Of a stretch of DNA of 64,000 nucleotides, positions 27,770 to 38,400 are shown one piece after another; the stretch's first letter is position 1, and each line of letters starts with the position of its first letter. The DNA lies in NCBI GenBank assembly GCA_026390115.1, contig JAPLGO010000009.1, positions 1 through 64,000 on the forward strand. The letters run 5' to 3'. Below the pieces are notes generated by a model, which was not told where the DNA came from, made no database searches, and saw nothing but the letters and a program-made list of their open reading frames with translations. Source of the stretch: Campylobacterales bacterium (GTDB taxonomy: Bacteria; Campylobacterota; Campylobacteria; Campylobacterales; Sulfurimonadaceae). A program made the position numbers and the translations under genes.

Positions 27770-29155
27770 TTAATTCAGCCCCATTTTTGCAGGGTTTAAA
27801 ATATTGTTCGGGTCAAACGCCATTTTGATGGATTTAAAAAGAGCCATCTCCTCGGGCGTGAATGCCATATGCATATAAGGAGCTTTTGCCAACCCTATTC
27901 CATGCTCTCCGCTGAGAGTTCCGCCCAAATCTATAGTTGCTTGGAAAACCTCTTCTATTGCTTTGTAGGCGATTTTTACCTGTTCTGGGTCTTTTCCATC
28001 CACCATAACATTCGTGTGAACATTTCCATCACCCGTATGACCGAAACATGGTATTTTAATATTGTACTTTTCTGCAATTGCGTAAAATTTCTCAAGCAGT
28101 TCCGGAAGAGCTGAGCGGGGAACGGTTACATCTTCGTTAAGCTTTTTGCTTCCGTAAACACTCAGTGCAGGCGAGGCGTTACGACGGGCAAACCAAATAT
28201 CTTTCGCCTCTTTATCATTCGCTGCTATCTTAAATTCACTGCATCCGTTTTCACGAAAAACCTTCTCTATTTGAGCGAGCTGAAAGTTCAAATCCTCTTC
28301 TAAGTTTCCGTCAACATCCGTTATAAGCAGAGCTCCGGCATCCACCGGCAAGCCTTTGTGAAAAGTCTGTTCAACCGCTCTAATTGTCAAGTTATCCAAA
28401 AATTCCATGGCAACAGGAGTAATTCCGCTCGCCATAGTTTTATAGACAGCTTCCATCGCCATATGAACCGTGGCAAATATCCCCATCGCTGTTTTTGTCA
28501 TTTTAGGTTTTGGAATCAGTTTGAGAGTAATCTCTGTTAAAACTGCCAAAGTTCCCTCGCTCGCAATCAAAATACCGCTGATGTTATAACCTGCCACATC
28601 TTTAATAGTGCGTTTTCCGGCTTTGATAACATCACCGTTTGGCAGAACTGCACGCGTTGCCATCACATAATCTTTTGTAATTCCATACTTTGCAGCTCGC
28701 ATGCCGCCGGCATTCTCACTTACATTTCCACCGATGGTTGAGTACTCTTGACTCGCCGGATCCGGCGGATAAAACAGTCCCAACTCTTCAACTGCCTTTT
28801 GCAAATCCATATTTATCACACCCGGCTGCACGACTGCAACCATGTTTTTCATATCAATCTCTAAAATTTTGTTCATATGCTTTTCCATGGCAAGCACAAT
28901 TCCGCCACTGCTAGGAAGCGCTCCGCCCGTAAAACCGCTTCCGGCTCCGCGAGGAACTATAATAATTTTATGTTCGTTGCAATACTTTAAAATCTGGCTG
29001 ATATCATCCTCATTTTTAGGAAATATTACAGCATCCGGCTCAAAATGTTCTCTCGTAGCATCATATGAATAGGCAATTAAGTGTGCTTTGTCACTATAAA
29101 TATTCTCTGAGCCGACAATGGAGGTAAAGTGTTTTATATGTGTTGTTTCTATCAT
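27770..29155 (-). CDS. FAD-linked oxidase, glycolate oxidase subunit GlcD-like
   Basis: VPRGAGSGFTGGALPSSGGIVL, FGHTGDGNVHTN, LSGEHGIGLAK. Confidence 0.88.
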   Translation of the reverse strand: MIETTHIKHFTSIVGSENIYSDKAHLIAYSYDATREHFEPDAVIFPKNEDDISQILKYCNEHKIIIVPRGAGSGFTGGALPSSGGIVLAMEKHMNKILEIDMKNMVAVVQPGVINMDLQKAVEELGLFYPPDPASQEYSTIGGNVSENAGGMRAAKYGITKDYVMATRAVLPNGDVIKAGKRTIKDVAGYNISGILIASEGTLAVLTEITLKLIPKPKMTKTAMGIFATVHMAMEAVYKTMASGITPVAMEFLDNLTIRAVEQTFHKGLPVDAGALLITDVDGNLEEDLNFQLAQIEKVFRENGCSEFKIAANDKEAKDIWFARRNASPALSVYGSKKLNEDVTVPRSALPELLEKFYAIAEKYNIKIPCFGHTGDGNVHTNVMVDGKDPEQVKIAYKAIEEVFQATIDLGGTLSGEHGIGLAKAPYMHMAFTPEEMALFKSIKMAFDPNNILNPAKMGLN

Positions 29156-29157
29156 GA

Positions 29158-29934
29158 TTATTTCTTATTTTTAAATTCTTCGTACAACTTATGAAGCTCT
29201 TTGTTCTCTTCATTAAATTTAAGTAAAAGCTCATAATAGTACGGCTCATACTCTTTTATAGGGCTGCTTCCTGCTCCCCACCATGCCTTATCTATCTCCA
29301 AAACTCTACTGTAAAAGGGGAGTTGTTTATCATCATCTTTGAGTGGAGCATCAGATATATTTAAGAGTTTAAATGTTTTTGAATCAACTGTAAAAAGTTT
29401 TTTATTGATAAAGAAAAATAGCACACCGACAGAAGCTGAGTTTGACATCTCATCAAAATCTTTTTTCTGCGGGGAAGGGTGACCGTTGATAGATAAAATT
29501 GCTGCAAATATATCGGGATGTACCCATTGGATTCCCTCGGAAGCTTTTGTAGTGCGATGAAAAATTTCTTCGTTAGGTGCAATCAATAGAGCTCTTGAAT
29601 ATCCAAATGCCAAAAGAGCCGTATCACCAACCTCTACGTGCCATTGACCTTTTGGAAGTGAATTATGTTTAAGCAGCACAAAATCACTCATTTTAAGCGT
29701 AGCAATTTTGTTTTTTTCATCATATTTTGTTACAACTATCTCTTTTAAAACAGTGCTATGACCCTCAGCTAAGCTGTGAATAATAAATCCACTCATTCCG
29801 ACATTTACCATCTCAATCTTTATCGTTGCTTCATTTAAAGAGTCATCTACACCGATAATAGGCGATTTCAGCGTATTGGCAAATATGCTTGAAACAAAAA
29901 TAAAAAGTAAAAAAACATATTTAATCAACTTCAA
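29158..29934 (-). CDS. Exported protein resembling the plasminogen-binding protein PgbA/PgbB N-terminal domain
   Basis: Signal peptide; TLKSPIIGVDDSLNEATIKIEMVNVGMSGFIIH... Confidence 0.55.
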   Translation of the reverse strand: MKLIKYVFLLFIFVSSIFANTLKSPIIGVDDSLNEATIKIEMVNVGMSGFIIHSLAEGHSTVLKEIVVTKYDEKNKIATLKMSDFVLLKHNSLPKGQWHVEVGDTALLAFGYSRALLIAPNEEIFHRTTKASEGIQWVHPDIFAAILSINGHPSPQKKDFDEMSNSASVGVLFFFINKKLFTVDSKTFKLLNISDAPLKDDDKQLPFYSRVLEIDKAWWGAGSSPIKEYEPYYYELLLKFNEENKELHKLYEEFKNKK

Positions 29935-30031
29935 TTCCTAATTATAAATCTACCGTGATTATAGCAAACAAATCTCATACTAAGCCAAATTTTGTTAATC
30001 TTTCAAAATTATTTTATTCAGGATTATATTT

Positions 30032-31228
30032 ATGATACGATTTTTCATGCTTTTATTTTTCTCAACCATACTTTTTGGTTCAGAGGTAAAAGACTTTAAA
30101 TGGGAGGAGGGTGTGCCCTATTCTGTCTTTTTAGAAAAACAGAACTTACCTACTAAAGAACTCCTAACTAACATAGATGATGATGACAAAAAACTTGTGG
30201 AAGAGATTCGTGCAGGTGTAAACTGCCAGATGCTTAGAGGTGCCGACAATAAAATAGAACAAGTATTAATCCCTCTCAATGACGAACTTCAAATCCACAT
30301 ATACCAAGATGAAGAGTCCTACAGTTTTGAAGCCATTCCCATTATATATGATTTAAAAACAGAGGCATTTTCGTTAAAAATAAATGCAAATCCATCTGTA
30401 GATATTTTAAACGAAACCGGTTCTATAGGAATAGTAAGCGTTTTTATTAATGCATTTAAAAAATCAGTCAACTTTACCGCAATACAAAAAAGCGATAGAT
30501 TAGCCATGCTTTATGAGCAAAAATATAGACTCGGAAGACCCTTCTCCATGCCAACTTTGAATGCTGCCATGGTAGAGATAAACGGAGAAAGACACTTTAT
30601 ATATTTAAATAGCGACGGTGTTTACTATAATGAAAAAGGTGCTCAGATTGAGAGCTTTTTACTTGTGAATCCAGTGGCAAATACCAGAATTTCCTCCACT
30701 TTCACGCTTAGTCGATACCATCCTATTCTTAAAAAATATCGTGCTCATCTAGGTATTGATTATGCCGCAAGAACCGGAACACCAATTATGGCGGCCGGAG
30801 ATGGAAAAGTCGTTTTTGCGAGCACAACCAATGGATATGGAAATCTTATCAAGATTCAGCATGCTGATGGATTTATGACACTTTATGCACACCAGAAATC
30901 CTTTCGACCAGGTATAAAAGTAGGTCTGAAAGTATCAAAAAATCAAGTGATCGGCTACGTAGGAAGTACAGGATTATCAACCGGTCCACACCTCCATTTT
31001 GGTCTTTATAAAGACAATCAGGCAATTGACCCTCTTAAAGTTGTACAGGTTACTACTAAAAAATTAAGTGATAAAGAGAGAAATGATTTTATAAAACTAA
31101 GAAAAAAATATGATGATACTATTATTTCACATATTCAAAATAATACAAAATTTGTAAAATTAAACGAGACAGGAAACAGCTGTTTTATCAACAATAAAAC
31201 TCAAGAAAAAGTCGCAGCTTCATTATAG
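30032..31228 (+). CDS. M23 family metallopeptidase (peptidoglycan endopeptidase)
   Basis: HLGIDYAARTGTPIMAAGDGKV, YGNLIKIQH, STGPHLHFGLY. Confidence 0.92.
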   Translation: MIRFFMLLFFSTILFGSEVKDFKWEEGVPYSVFLEKQNLPTKELLTNIDDDDKKLVEEIRAGVNCQMLRGADNKIEQVLIPLNDELQIHIYQDEESYSFEAIPIIYDLKTEAFSLKINANPSVDILNETGSIGIVSVFINAFKKSVNFTAIQKSDRLAMLYEQKYRLGRPFSMPTLNAAMVEINGERHFIYLNSDGVYYNEKGAQIESFLLVNPVANTRISSTFTLSRYHPILKKYRAHLGIDYAARTGTPIMAAGDGKVVFASTTNGYGNLIKIQHADGFMTLYAHQKSFRPGIKVGLKVSKNQVIGYVGSTGLSTGPHLHFGLYKDNQAIDPLKVVQVTTKKLSDKERNDFIKLRKKYDDTIISHIQNNTKFVKLNETGNSCFINNKTQEKVAASL

Positions 31229-31262
31229 TAAATCTCGAAAAACTTGTTTTACTAAAAAAACA

Positions 31263-31279
31263 TTTTCGCTTTGCGAAAA
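31263..31279. terminator. Small hairpin between converging genes
   Basis: TTTTCGC-TTT-GCGAAAA. Confidence 0.35.
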
Positions 31280-31328
31280 ACGCTTCGCTTGTTTTCGTAG
31301 CTTTAGTGTATAACATCAGATATTAAAT

Positions 31329-33188
31329 CTAACCAAACTCGATAGGATCCATATCCACTTCAGCCAAATCTGCCCTACATGTGGAGATAGCTTTAATTAA
31401 ATCAGTACTCTTGTCTGAACGAAGCAAAATCTCAAATCTATACTTATCTGCAACTCTCTCAATTGCACATTTTCCGTATCCTACAATCTCTATATTTGAA
31501 AATTTAACTAACTTTTCTTGCATATGAATCATCTCATTTTTTGCTTTGAGTCCATTTTTGTGTGAGAATAGAACTCTGCACAATTTTTTATAAGGAGGAT
31601 ATAACTCTTTACGATACTCCATTTCATCTTTTAAGAACTCTTCGTAATTTTCAACAAAAGTGCTGAAAAACTCCTCATTAAAACTCTGCACCAGAACCTT
31701 TGCATTTTTAGCCCGCCCACTCCGTCCTGCTACCTGAATCAAAGATGAAAGAGCTTTCTCTCTTGAGCGGTAATCACTCATATTCAACATGTTATCCATA
31801 CCCAAAACCACTGCCAAAGTGACCCCATGATAGTCGTGTCCCTTGCTTAACATCTGAGTTCCTACAAGTACATCTATCTCTTCATCATTAAAGCGTTTCA
31901 ACGCTTTTTTAAGCTTATTTGCAGTTGTGATAACATCTCTGTCAAACTGTTCAATTTTTGCCTCTGGAAATGTTTCACTAATATTTTTTGTAGCCTCAGC
32001 GGTTCCAAGACGAGAGCTTGTCAGATTAGAACTTCCGCATGCGGAGCAAACTTGAGGAATAGCCTGAGTAAAATTACAGTAGTGGCACTTAAGTGCATGA
32101 GACTTTTGATGGATACTCATACCGATACTACAAAAAACACACTCATAGGTGTGACCGCAATCACCGCAAATAAGGTACTTAAAATTTGCACGGGTCGGAA
32201 GAAAAACTATAGATTGCTCTTTTGCATCTATTGTATTTTTAAGATTTTGTAAAATCATTGGCGATAAATTCTCAGCCGAGCGTTCATAAATAAACTCTTT
32301 TTGAGAGCTGAAGTGACCGCCCTTGAGTCTTACATGCGGAAACTTTACAAAGGAGTTTAAGGATGGCGTAGCACTTCCTAAAACCACAGGAATATCATAA
32401 AGTTTTCCCATATAAATCGCTATATCTCTTGCGTTATAGCGAGGTCTTGAAGAGGATTTGTAACTGTCGTCATGCTCCTCATCGACCACAATAAGTCCCA
32501 AATCCTTTACTGGCAAAAAGAGAGCCGAGCGAGGTCCTGCGATTATATAAGCACTTCCGTCATAAATCTTTGTAAGTGCTTTTTTCTTTTGGAGAGGAGT
32601 GAGCTTTGAGTGCCACATAACAACTTTATCACCAAAATGCTCCTCTAACCTTTTACCCATCTGCGGCGTTAGAGAAATTTCCGGCATTAAAAATATACTT
32701 CTATTTCCAGACTCCGACATCTGCTCAAAATATTTCATGTATATTTCTGTTTTACCGCTTCCCGTATCACCGAAAAGAAGAGAGGTTTTGTGTTGCTGTA
32801 AAAAGAAGAGTGCTTCGTTTTGCTTTTGCGAAAGATTTATCGTAGATACGACTTTAGTTGCATTTACTTTATTCTGCTGACACAAAACTGAAATCTTGGC
32901 TCTGAGATAGGGAACCATCAGCCCAAGTGCCTCACCTAAGGATGAAAAATAGTAGGTTGCTATAAATTGTGCTAACTTTATTTGTTTATCAGAGTAGTAA
33001 AACTCACCTACACCTAAAATTTCACTCGTTTTAAACTCAGGCTTTTGACATGTGGAAATTATTACTGCTTTATAGTTTTTGTTTTTGACCGCTATTTCTA
33101 CAGCAGCTCCTATCTCTAAAAGAGGATCATAATTATATGTAAGTAAAGATAAGGGGGATGAGAGAATTGCTACTTCATAAAAATACAA
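31329..33188 (-). CDS. priA: Primosomal helicase PriA
   Basis: LLFGDTGSGKTEIYM, VDEEHDDSYK, CxxC zinc motifs, GTQMLSKGHDY. Confidence 0.94.
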   Translation of the reverse strand: MYFYEVAILSSPLSLLTYNYDPLLEIGAAVEIAVKNKNYKAVIISTCQKPEFKTSEILGVGEFYYSDKQIKLAQFIATYYFSSLGEALGLMVPYLRAKISVLCQQNKVNATKVVSTINLSQKQNEALFFLQQHKTSLLFGDTGSGKTEIYMKYFEQMSESGNRSIFLMPEISLTPQMGKRLEEHFGDKVVMWHSKLTPLQKKKALTKIYDGSAYIIAGPRSALFLPVKDLGLIVVDEEHDDSYKSSSRPRYNARDIAIYMGKLYDIPVVLGSATPSLNSFVKFPHVRLKGGHFSSQKEFIYERSAENLSPMILQNLKNTIDAKEQSIVFLPTRANFKYLICGDCGHTYECVFCSIGMSIHQKSHALKCHYCNFTQAIPQVCSACGSSNLTSSRLGTAEATKNISETFPEAKIEQFDRDVITTANKLKKALKRFNDEEIDVLVGTQMLSKGHDYHGVTLAVVLGMDNMLNMSDYRSREKALSSLIQVAGRSGRAKNAKVLVQSFNEEFFSTFVENYEEFLKDEMEYRKELYPPYKKLCRVLFSHKNGLKAKNEMIHMQEKLVKFSNIEIVGYGKCAIERVADKYRFEILLRSDKSTDLIKAISTCRADLAEVDMDPIEFG

Positions 33189-33208
33189 GAGAATTCTCTA
33201 CTTTGATT

Positions 33209-33652
33209 TTAGTCAACAAGATTTGAACAATATGTTCCAACACATGTGAATGTTCCATCAGCCGGATTATATGTAAAAGTATTATCCGTATTTAAAACTT
33301 TAAAAATATAGGTGCCGCTTGCAGAGGAGCTCCAGTGCCCATTCGTTGCGGAGCTTGTAATAGGATACATAAGCAAACCACCGAACAATCCGCCGTTATC
33401 AATTTGTTTGTATGTTGCGCCGTTCACTGTGTAAGTGCCTGTGCCAATAGGGATATAAGAGTTACTTCCAACAATCAGTCGGGCCTGTCGCTCGGTAATA
33501 ATTGCAGAGCGAATAGCCGAAATATCTGCACGCCCTTTCGTTATTTCGGCATCCGTACGAGTTGCAGCAAATTTTGGAACTGCAATTGCCGCTAAAATAC
33601 CTAAGACTACAATTACAAATATCATCTCTATCATAGTGAATGCATTTTTCAT
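33209..33652 (-). CDS. Prepilin / type II secretion pseudopilin-like
   Basis: MKNAFTMIEMIFVIVVLGILAAIAVPKFAATR. Confidence 0.88.
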   Translation of the reverse strand: MKNAFTMIEMIFVIVVLGILAAIAVPKFAATRTDAEITKGRADISAIRSAIITERQARLIVGSNSYIPIGTGTYTVNGATYKQIDNGGLFGGLLMYPITSSATNGHWSSSASGTYIFKVLNTDNTFTYNPADGTFTCVGTYCSNLVD

Positions 33653-33752
33653 AATAGTATCCTTCTTAAATTTAAAATATTATAGCAAAAAATTGATTGT
33701 CGCAGTTGAAGAGGAAGTGAAAGTTTCAGGAGAAGATGTACTTAGGTATGCA

Positions 33753-33774
33753 TTCCACCTCAGGAGAGGTGGAA
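33753..33774 (-). terminator. Hairpin downstream of a pseudopilin gene
   Basis: TTCCACCTC-AGGA-GAGGTGGAA, 10 bp past the 33784 gene end. Confidence 0.5.
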
Positions 33775-33783
33775 CGAGGAAAA

Positions 33784-34188
33784 TTAACGAGTAACAGCTG
33801 AACCAATTAGAGTGATATTGCCGTCCATAACACTAGTAAACAAAGAACAAGTGCCAGCAGTTTGTGTGCCACTAATAACTAAATTGTTACCATTTATCGT
33901 ACCAAGGGCACAAGTAACACCTGCTTTATCCATAGCTTTTATTGTAGTAGCAGTTACTGCCATTACATCACTCGGACTAATTAAAGTTTGCAAATCAGCA
34001 GGCGCAAGACCTGTCGCAACAGCTGTTGCTTGAATCTGACCCACAGCCGTTTTCCAATTAGCCAACGAAGCACTCGCCTTTGCATCATCTCTTGTTGCAG
34101 CAAGCTTAGGAACTGCAACCGCAGCCAAAATACCTAAAATAACAATAACGAAAATTAACTCTATCATAGTAAAACCAGCTCTTTTCAT
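33784..34188 (-). CDS. Prepilin / type II secretion pseudopilin-like
   Basis: MKRAGFTMIELIFVIVILGILAAVAVPKLAATR. Confidence 0.88.
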   Translation of the reverse strand: MKRAGFTMIELIFVIVILGILAAVAVPKLAATRDDAKASASLANWKTAVGQIQATAVATGLAPADLQTLISPSDVMAVTATTIKAMDKAGVTCALGTINGNNLVISGTQTAGTCSLFTSVMDGNITLIGSAVTR

Positions 34189-34370
34189 AAGAACTCCTTA
34201 GAGGTAAAAAATTTGGGTTACACTAGCAACCTTGGTAGGCATTATGAAGCATACCGAATAAAATCTTGCTTAATAAATTCATCTACAACAAAAAAACCAC
34301 AGACCTGCTCAAACAATACAAACTTGGAACTCTATTTGCTTAATACATTTAACTTTAAAAGGGGTTCACA

Positions 34371-34802
34371 GTGGGCATTCAAGAATATAATACACGCGAT
34401 ATAGTAGCAAGTGCGTTAGATTACCGCTCTATCCGTCAAGATATGATTTCATCAAACATTGCAAATGCCGACACTCCTTTTTATAGACCGAGAGATATAA
34501 GTTTTGGGGATACTTTGGCAGCAAAGCAAGCAGAACTTTATAAAAATGAGAAAATAACGCTTGATTTGGCTCAGACAAACAGCTCTCACATGCCACTTAA
34601 CAATGAAAAAGATATCTCCAAAGCTACAATGTTTTATAGAGATGGGCATATGGCTAGAAATGATGGAAATAGTGTTGATTTGGATGTTGAAACAACCGAA
34701 ATGAGTAAAAACTCTATCATGTTTAACGCACTTGTAAATGCTGATAAAAAAATGTCTATGATGTACAAAAGTGTTATTGACTCTTCATCTAAAGTTTCAT
34801 AA
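34371..34802 (+). CDS. flgB: Flagellar basal-body rod protein FlgB
   Basis: DYRSIRQDMISSNIANADTPFYRPRDISF; upstream of flgC and fliE; GTG start. Confidence 0.92.
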   Translation: MGIQEYNTRDIVASALDYRSIRQDMISSNIANADTPFYRPRDISFGDTLAAKQAELYKNEKITLDLAQTNSSHMPLNNEKDISKATMFYRDGHMARNDGNSVDLDVETTEMSKNSIMFNALVNADKKMSMMYKSVIDSSSKVS

Positions 34803-34812
34803 AGGATGACAT

Positions 34813-35307
34813 GTGAGTGATTTCTTAAGCAGTTTCGATATTAGCGGTTATGGTTTATCGGCTCAAAGAGTTCGTGTAAATACCATCTCTTCAAACATTG
34901 CGAATGCTCAAACAACTCGCACAGATGAGGGTGGACCCTACAGAAGAAAAGAAGTAGTATTTAAAGCAATGGATTTTGGTCAGCACCTCAATGAAGCACT
35001 AGGAGAGTCAACAAATAGCGCCAAATATCAAGACCCGCTTAACGAGGGTGATTTTGGCAAAAAAGTAAATCCTGCTATAATGAGTGTAATAGTTGATAAA
35101 ATTTCAAGAGATGATAAAGAGCCAAAACTCAAATTTGACCCAAGCCATCCGGACGCAGATGTAAATGGTTATGTTGCCTATCCAAATATTAATCCTGTTA
35201 TAGAAATGGCCGATTTAGTCGAGGCAACGCGTTCTTACCAAGCAAATGTCGCCGCATTTGAGAGTGCTAAAAATATGGCAAGCAGTGCTATTTCACTGCT
35301 ACAGTAA
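34813..35307 (+). CDS. flgC: Flagellar basal-body rod protein FlgC
   Basis: SAQRVRVNTISSNIANAQTTRTDEGGPYRRKEV, EMADLVEATRSYQANV. Confidence 0.94.
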   Translation: MSDFLSSFDISGYGLSAQRVRVNTISSNIANAQTTRTDEGGPYRRKEVVFKAMDFGQHLNEALGESTNSAKYQDPLNEGDFGKKVNPAIMSVIVDKISRDDKEPKLKFDPSHPDADVNGYVAYPNINPVIEMADLVEATRSYQANVAAFESAKNMASSAISLLQ

Positions 35308-35382
35308 AAATAAAAAATATATGAGAGGAGTAGGAATGTTTACATTAAGTAGCAATGATTCTCCTTGCACAAGGAGAGTTTT

Positions 35383-35679
35383 ATGAGCATTAGCGGTATA
35401 TCGGGCACATCAACTGCCGAACTTTTAAAACAAAAAGGCAAGCCCCAAGAGAGTGGAGAAACTGATTTTGCGCAGCATCTAAAAACAGCACTTAATGAAG
35501 AAAACGACCGTCAGGTTTCAGCAGAACAAGCCGTTGGAGATATAGCAACCGGACAGGTTAAAGACCTCCATCAAGCTGCACTTGCTATCGGCAAAGCAGA
35601 AACAAGCATGAAATTAATGCTTGAAATAAGAAATAAAGCCCTAAGCGCTTACAAAGAGATAGGCAGAACACAACTATAA
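35383..35679 (+). CDS. fliE: Flagellar hook-basal body complex protein FliE
   Basis: FliE-like C-terminus SMKLMLEIRNKALSAYKEI; start ATG 35383 with AGGAG upstream. Confidence 0.88.
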   Translation: MSISGISGTSTAELLKQKGKPQESGETDFAQHLKTALNEENDRQVSAEQAVGDIATGQVKDLHQAALAIGKAETSMKLMLEIRNKALSAYKEIGRTQL

Positions 35680-35706
35680 ATCCACTATTAAAGTATATAC
35701 TACTCA

Positions 35707-37530
35707 ATGCTTAACGAAAACAAAAATAAAAAGATATTTTTACTTTATGCCCTTATCGGGCTTGGCTTTACCATCTTTTTAAGTGTTATGCTTGTGACGG
35801 TGCTAAAATCTCGTAATCTACCCTCACTCTATACGGATGATACTTCAAAAGCTGAACGAGGAAGTATCATCAGTGCAGATGGATTTCATATTGCAACTAC
35901 AAAAAAACTTTATAAAGTAGTTGTAAATAACAACTATATTGATCCGGAAAAAGAGGATCTTTTTATACAGCTTTTTAGTATCTACTCCGGAATGGATGCA
36001 CTAGAGGTAAGAGAGAAGCTTAAAGAAAAAAAAGGTGTTATTGTTTTAAGCTACTCTATACCGGAAAAAGAGGCGCAATATCTAAAGAATCTGGCAAAAG
36101 AACTAAGAAAGTATAAAGTTTTCATAGAAAGAAAAGATCACAAAACAGGTACTAGGATGCTCCATGGGTTAAGCATTATAGAGAGTGGAGAGAGCAGAGA
36201 GTATCCATATGGAAAACTTTTAACGCCAATCATAGGATATACACATAAACAAGAAGATAACGGATATACGCGAATCAAAGGTGTTAAAGGGCTAGAAAAA
36301 AGGTTTGACGAAGAGCTTTCAGCCAGACAAGATGGCTCTAGCATTGGTCCACGAGATGTCAATAGCTATATAATACTCAATAGAGACAGTTTTACAAAAC
36401 CGAATATAAATGGACTAGATATAAAACTTACAATTCCCATTGCTCTTCAAATAAAAATGGAAAACATGTGCGACCTGATGAAAAAAGAGCTTGGAGCCGA
36501 GCAGGTAATGCTTGCCGTTATGAACTCAAAAAACGGCAAAGTTTTATCCATGGCAACCTCAAATAGGTTTTTTCCAAAAGATATAAAAAAAAGTGACTAT
36601 CCCTACTTAAATAGCGGAATCATTGAATATAGCTTTGAACCGGGAAGTGTTATAAAAGCAGTGACATTCTCTCTATTGCTAGATAAAGATTTAATAAATC
36701 CGTACGACATGGTCAATGGATACTTCGGGAAATATACCATCGGAAATAAAACAATAACGGATGAACATAAATTTGATAGGCTCTCTGCCGAAGACGTAAT
36801 CGTCCACTCATCAAATATTGGTATGGCTCAACTCTCACAAAAACTCTCCGGCGCTGAGTTTTATGAGGGTTTAATGAAGTTTGGTTTATCTCAAAAATCT
36901 ACAAATGACTTTATTTATGAAAGAATGGGCTCTGTACCAAATAGCAATAAACTAGACAATGAAATATATAAAGCCACATGTTCTTATGGCTATGGAATGA
37001 CAGCAAATCTTATGCAGTTAATTCGTGCTTACGGTGTTTTTAACAACAACGGAAAAATAGTATATCCTCAAATTGCTGCTAGCTATGTTGATGCTTTTAA
37101 CAGAGAAACAGTTATAAAAAATGATGAGCAAACCCAAGTAATAAAAAGTTCTACAGCGTCAAGAATGCAAAAAATTCTTATAAAAACTGTAAATGAGGGA
37201 ACCGGCTACAAAGCCAGAACTGAAGGTTTAGTCATAGGCGGAAAAACAGGAACGGCGCACATCGTTGAAGAGGGAACATATGTAAATAAATATAATACTG
37301 CTTTTGTGGGATTTGCAAATGATGCAACAAATAATTATACAATCGGAGTTATTACCGTTCAACCTACATCAAGCCAATTTGCGGCTCAAACCTCTGTTCC
37401 TGTTTTTAAAAGGGCTGTTAATATTATGATTGAAGATGGCTATCTGACACCGCTAAAGACAGAGGCTACTACACTCAAACAAGATGTTGACTTGAAGCCG
37501 GATATTCTTGAAGAGATAGCACCGCATTAA
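35707..37530 (+). CDS. Penicillin-binding protein, FtsI/PBP2 type transpeptidase
   Basis: RGSIISADG, FEPGSVIKA, SSNIGM (SxN), GGKTGTAHIVEEG (KTG). Confidence 0.9.
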   Translation: MLNENKNKKIFLLYALIGLGFTIFLSVMLVTVLKSRNLPSLYTDDTSKAERGSIISADGFHIATTKKLYKVVVNNNYIDPEKEDLFIQLFSIYSGMDALEVREKLKEKKGVIVLSYSIPEKEAQYLKNLAKELRKYKVFIERKDHKTGTRMLHGLSIIESGESREYPYGKLLTPIIGYTHKQEDNGYTRIKGVKGLEKRFDEELSARQDGSSIGPRDVNSYIILNRDSFTKPNINGLDIKLTIPIALQIKMENMCDLMKKELGAEQVMLAVMNSKNGKVLSMATSNRFFPKDIKKSDYPYLNSGIIEYSFEPGSVIKAVTFSLLLDKDLINPYDMVNGYFGKYTIGNKTITDEHKFDRLSAEDVIVHSSNIGMAQLSQKLSGAEFYEGLMKFGLSQKSTNDFIYERMGSVPNSNKLDNEIYKATCSYGYGMTANLMQLIRAYGVFNNNGKIVYPQIAASYVDAFNRETVIKNDEQTQVIKSSTASRMQKILIKTVNEGTGYKARTEGLVIGGKTGTAHIVEEGTYVNKYNTAFVGFANDATNNYTIGVITVQPTSSQFAAQTSVPVFKRAVNIMIEDGYLTPLKTEATTLKQDVDLKPDILEEIAPH

Positions 37531-38348
37531 AGCCAAATATTATCAAGCAATCTTGTTGTTCCTACTTTAGCCTCTACTAAAATAATTGTGTTTCCTATCT
37601 CTACATGCATCAGTTTTTCGAAATCACGACTCAGTATCTCGACATAAGATATTTCAAGCGGTTCAAGAGTAGCTCGCATCTCTTTTATAATCTCTTTGCA
37701 ATCCAAAATATTTTTACTCACCATTTTGCCTGCCATGTAGAGTGAAGCTGAGATTTTCAGAGCCTCTTTTCTCTCATTTTTATTTAAATAGATATTTCTA
37801 CTGCTGAGTGCCAAACCATCACTCTCTCGAACCGTATCCACCGCCACAATAGTAACACTCATAAAAAATTGTTTGACCATTAGAGTGATTAGGTTGAGCT
37901 GTTGCGCATCCTTCTTCCCAAAGTAAGCATTTGTTGGAGCAACAATATTCAGAAGCTTCATGACAACAGTTAAAACACCGTTAAAATGCCCAGGACGAGT
38001 GGCTCCTTCAAGAATATATCCTCTCACTTTTGGAGCCAGTATGCTTGCTTCATCACTGCCATAGATATCATTTACAAGAGGGAAAAAGAGAACATCAACG
38101 CCGGCGAGTTCGCATATCCTCTTGTCCGCCTCATCTTTTTTTGGATATTTATCTAAATCTTCACCCTTTAGAAACTGTGTCGGATTTAGAAAAATAGAAA
38201 CAACAACCATCTCATTCTCTTTTTTTGCTCTTTTAATAAGTGATATGTGCCCTTCATGCAAAGCACCCATAGTCGGGACAAATCCAACGCTTTGATTTTT
38301 ATCTTTTATAAATGCTTTTAACTCCAGTGCGTGAGTGATAATCTTCAT
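37527..38348 (-). CDS. panC: Pantothenate synthetase PanC
   Basis: VGFVPTMGALHEGHISLIKRA, FLNPTQF, YFGKKDAQQL. Confidence 0.95.
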   Translation of the reverse strand: MKIITHALELKAFIKDKNQSVGFVPTMGALHEGHISLIKRAKKENEMVVVSIFLNPTQFLKGEDLDKYPKKDEADKRICELAGVDVLFFPLVNDIYGSDEASILAPKVRGYILEGATRPGHFNGVLTVVMKLLNIVAPTNAYFGKKDAQQLNLITLMVKQFFMSVTIVAVDTVRESDGLALSSRNIYLNKNERKEALKISASLYMAGKMVSKNILDCKEIIKEMRATLEPLEISYVEILSRDFEKLMHVEIGNTIILVEAKVGTTRLLDNIWL

Positions 38349-38400
38349 TTTAAGCCTCTATTTAATATAATCACAATTATAACAATATTGGAATAATTTT

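Noticed and set aside
33209-34188. Complete type II secretion/competence pilus operon next to priA
   Set aside because: Only two pseudopilin-like genes are present; no ATPase, platform or secretin genes are visible nearby.
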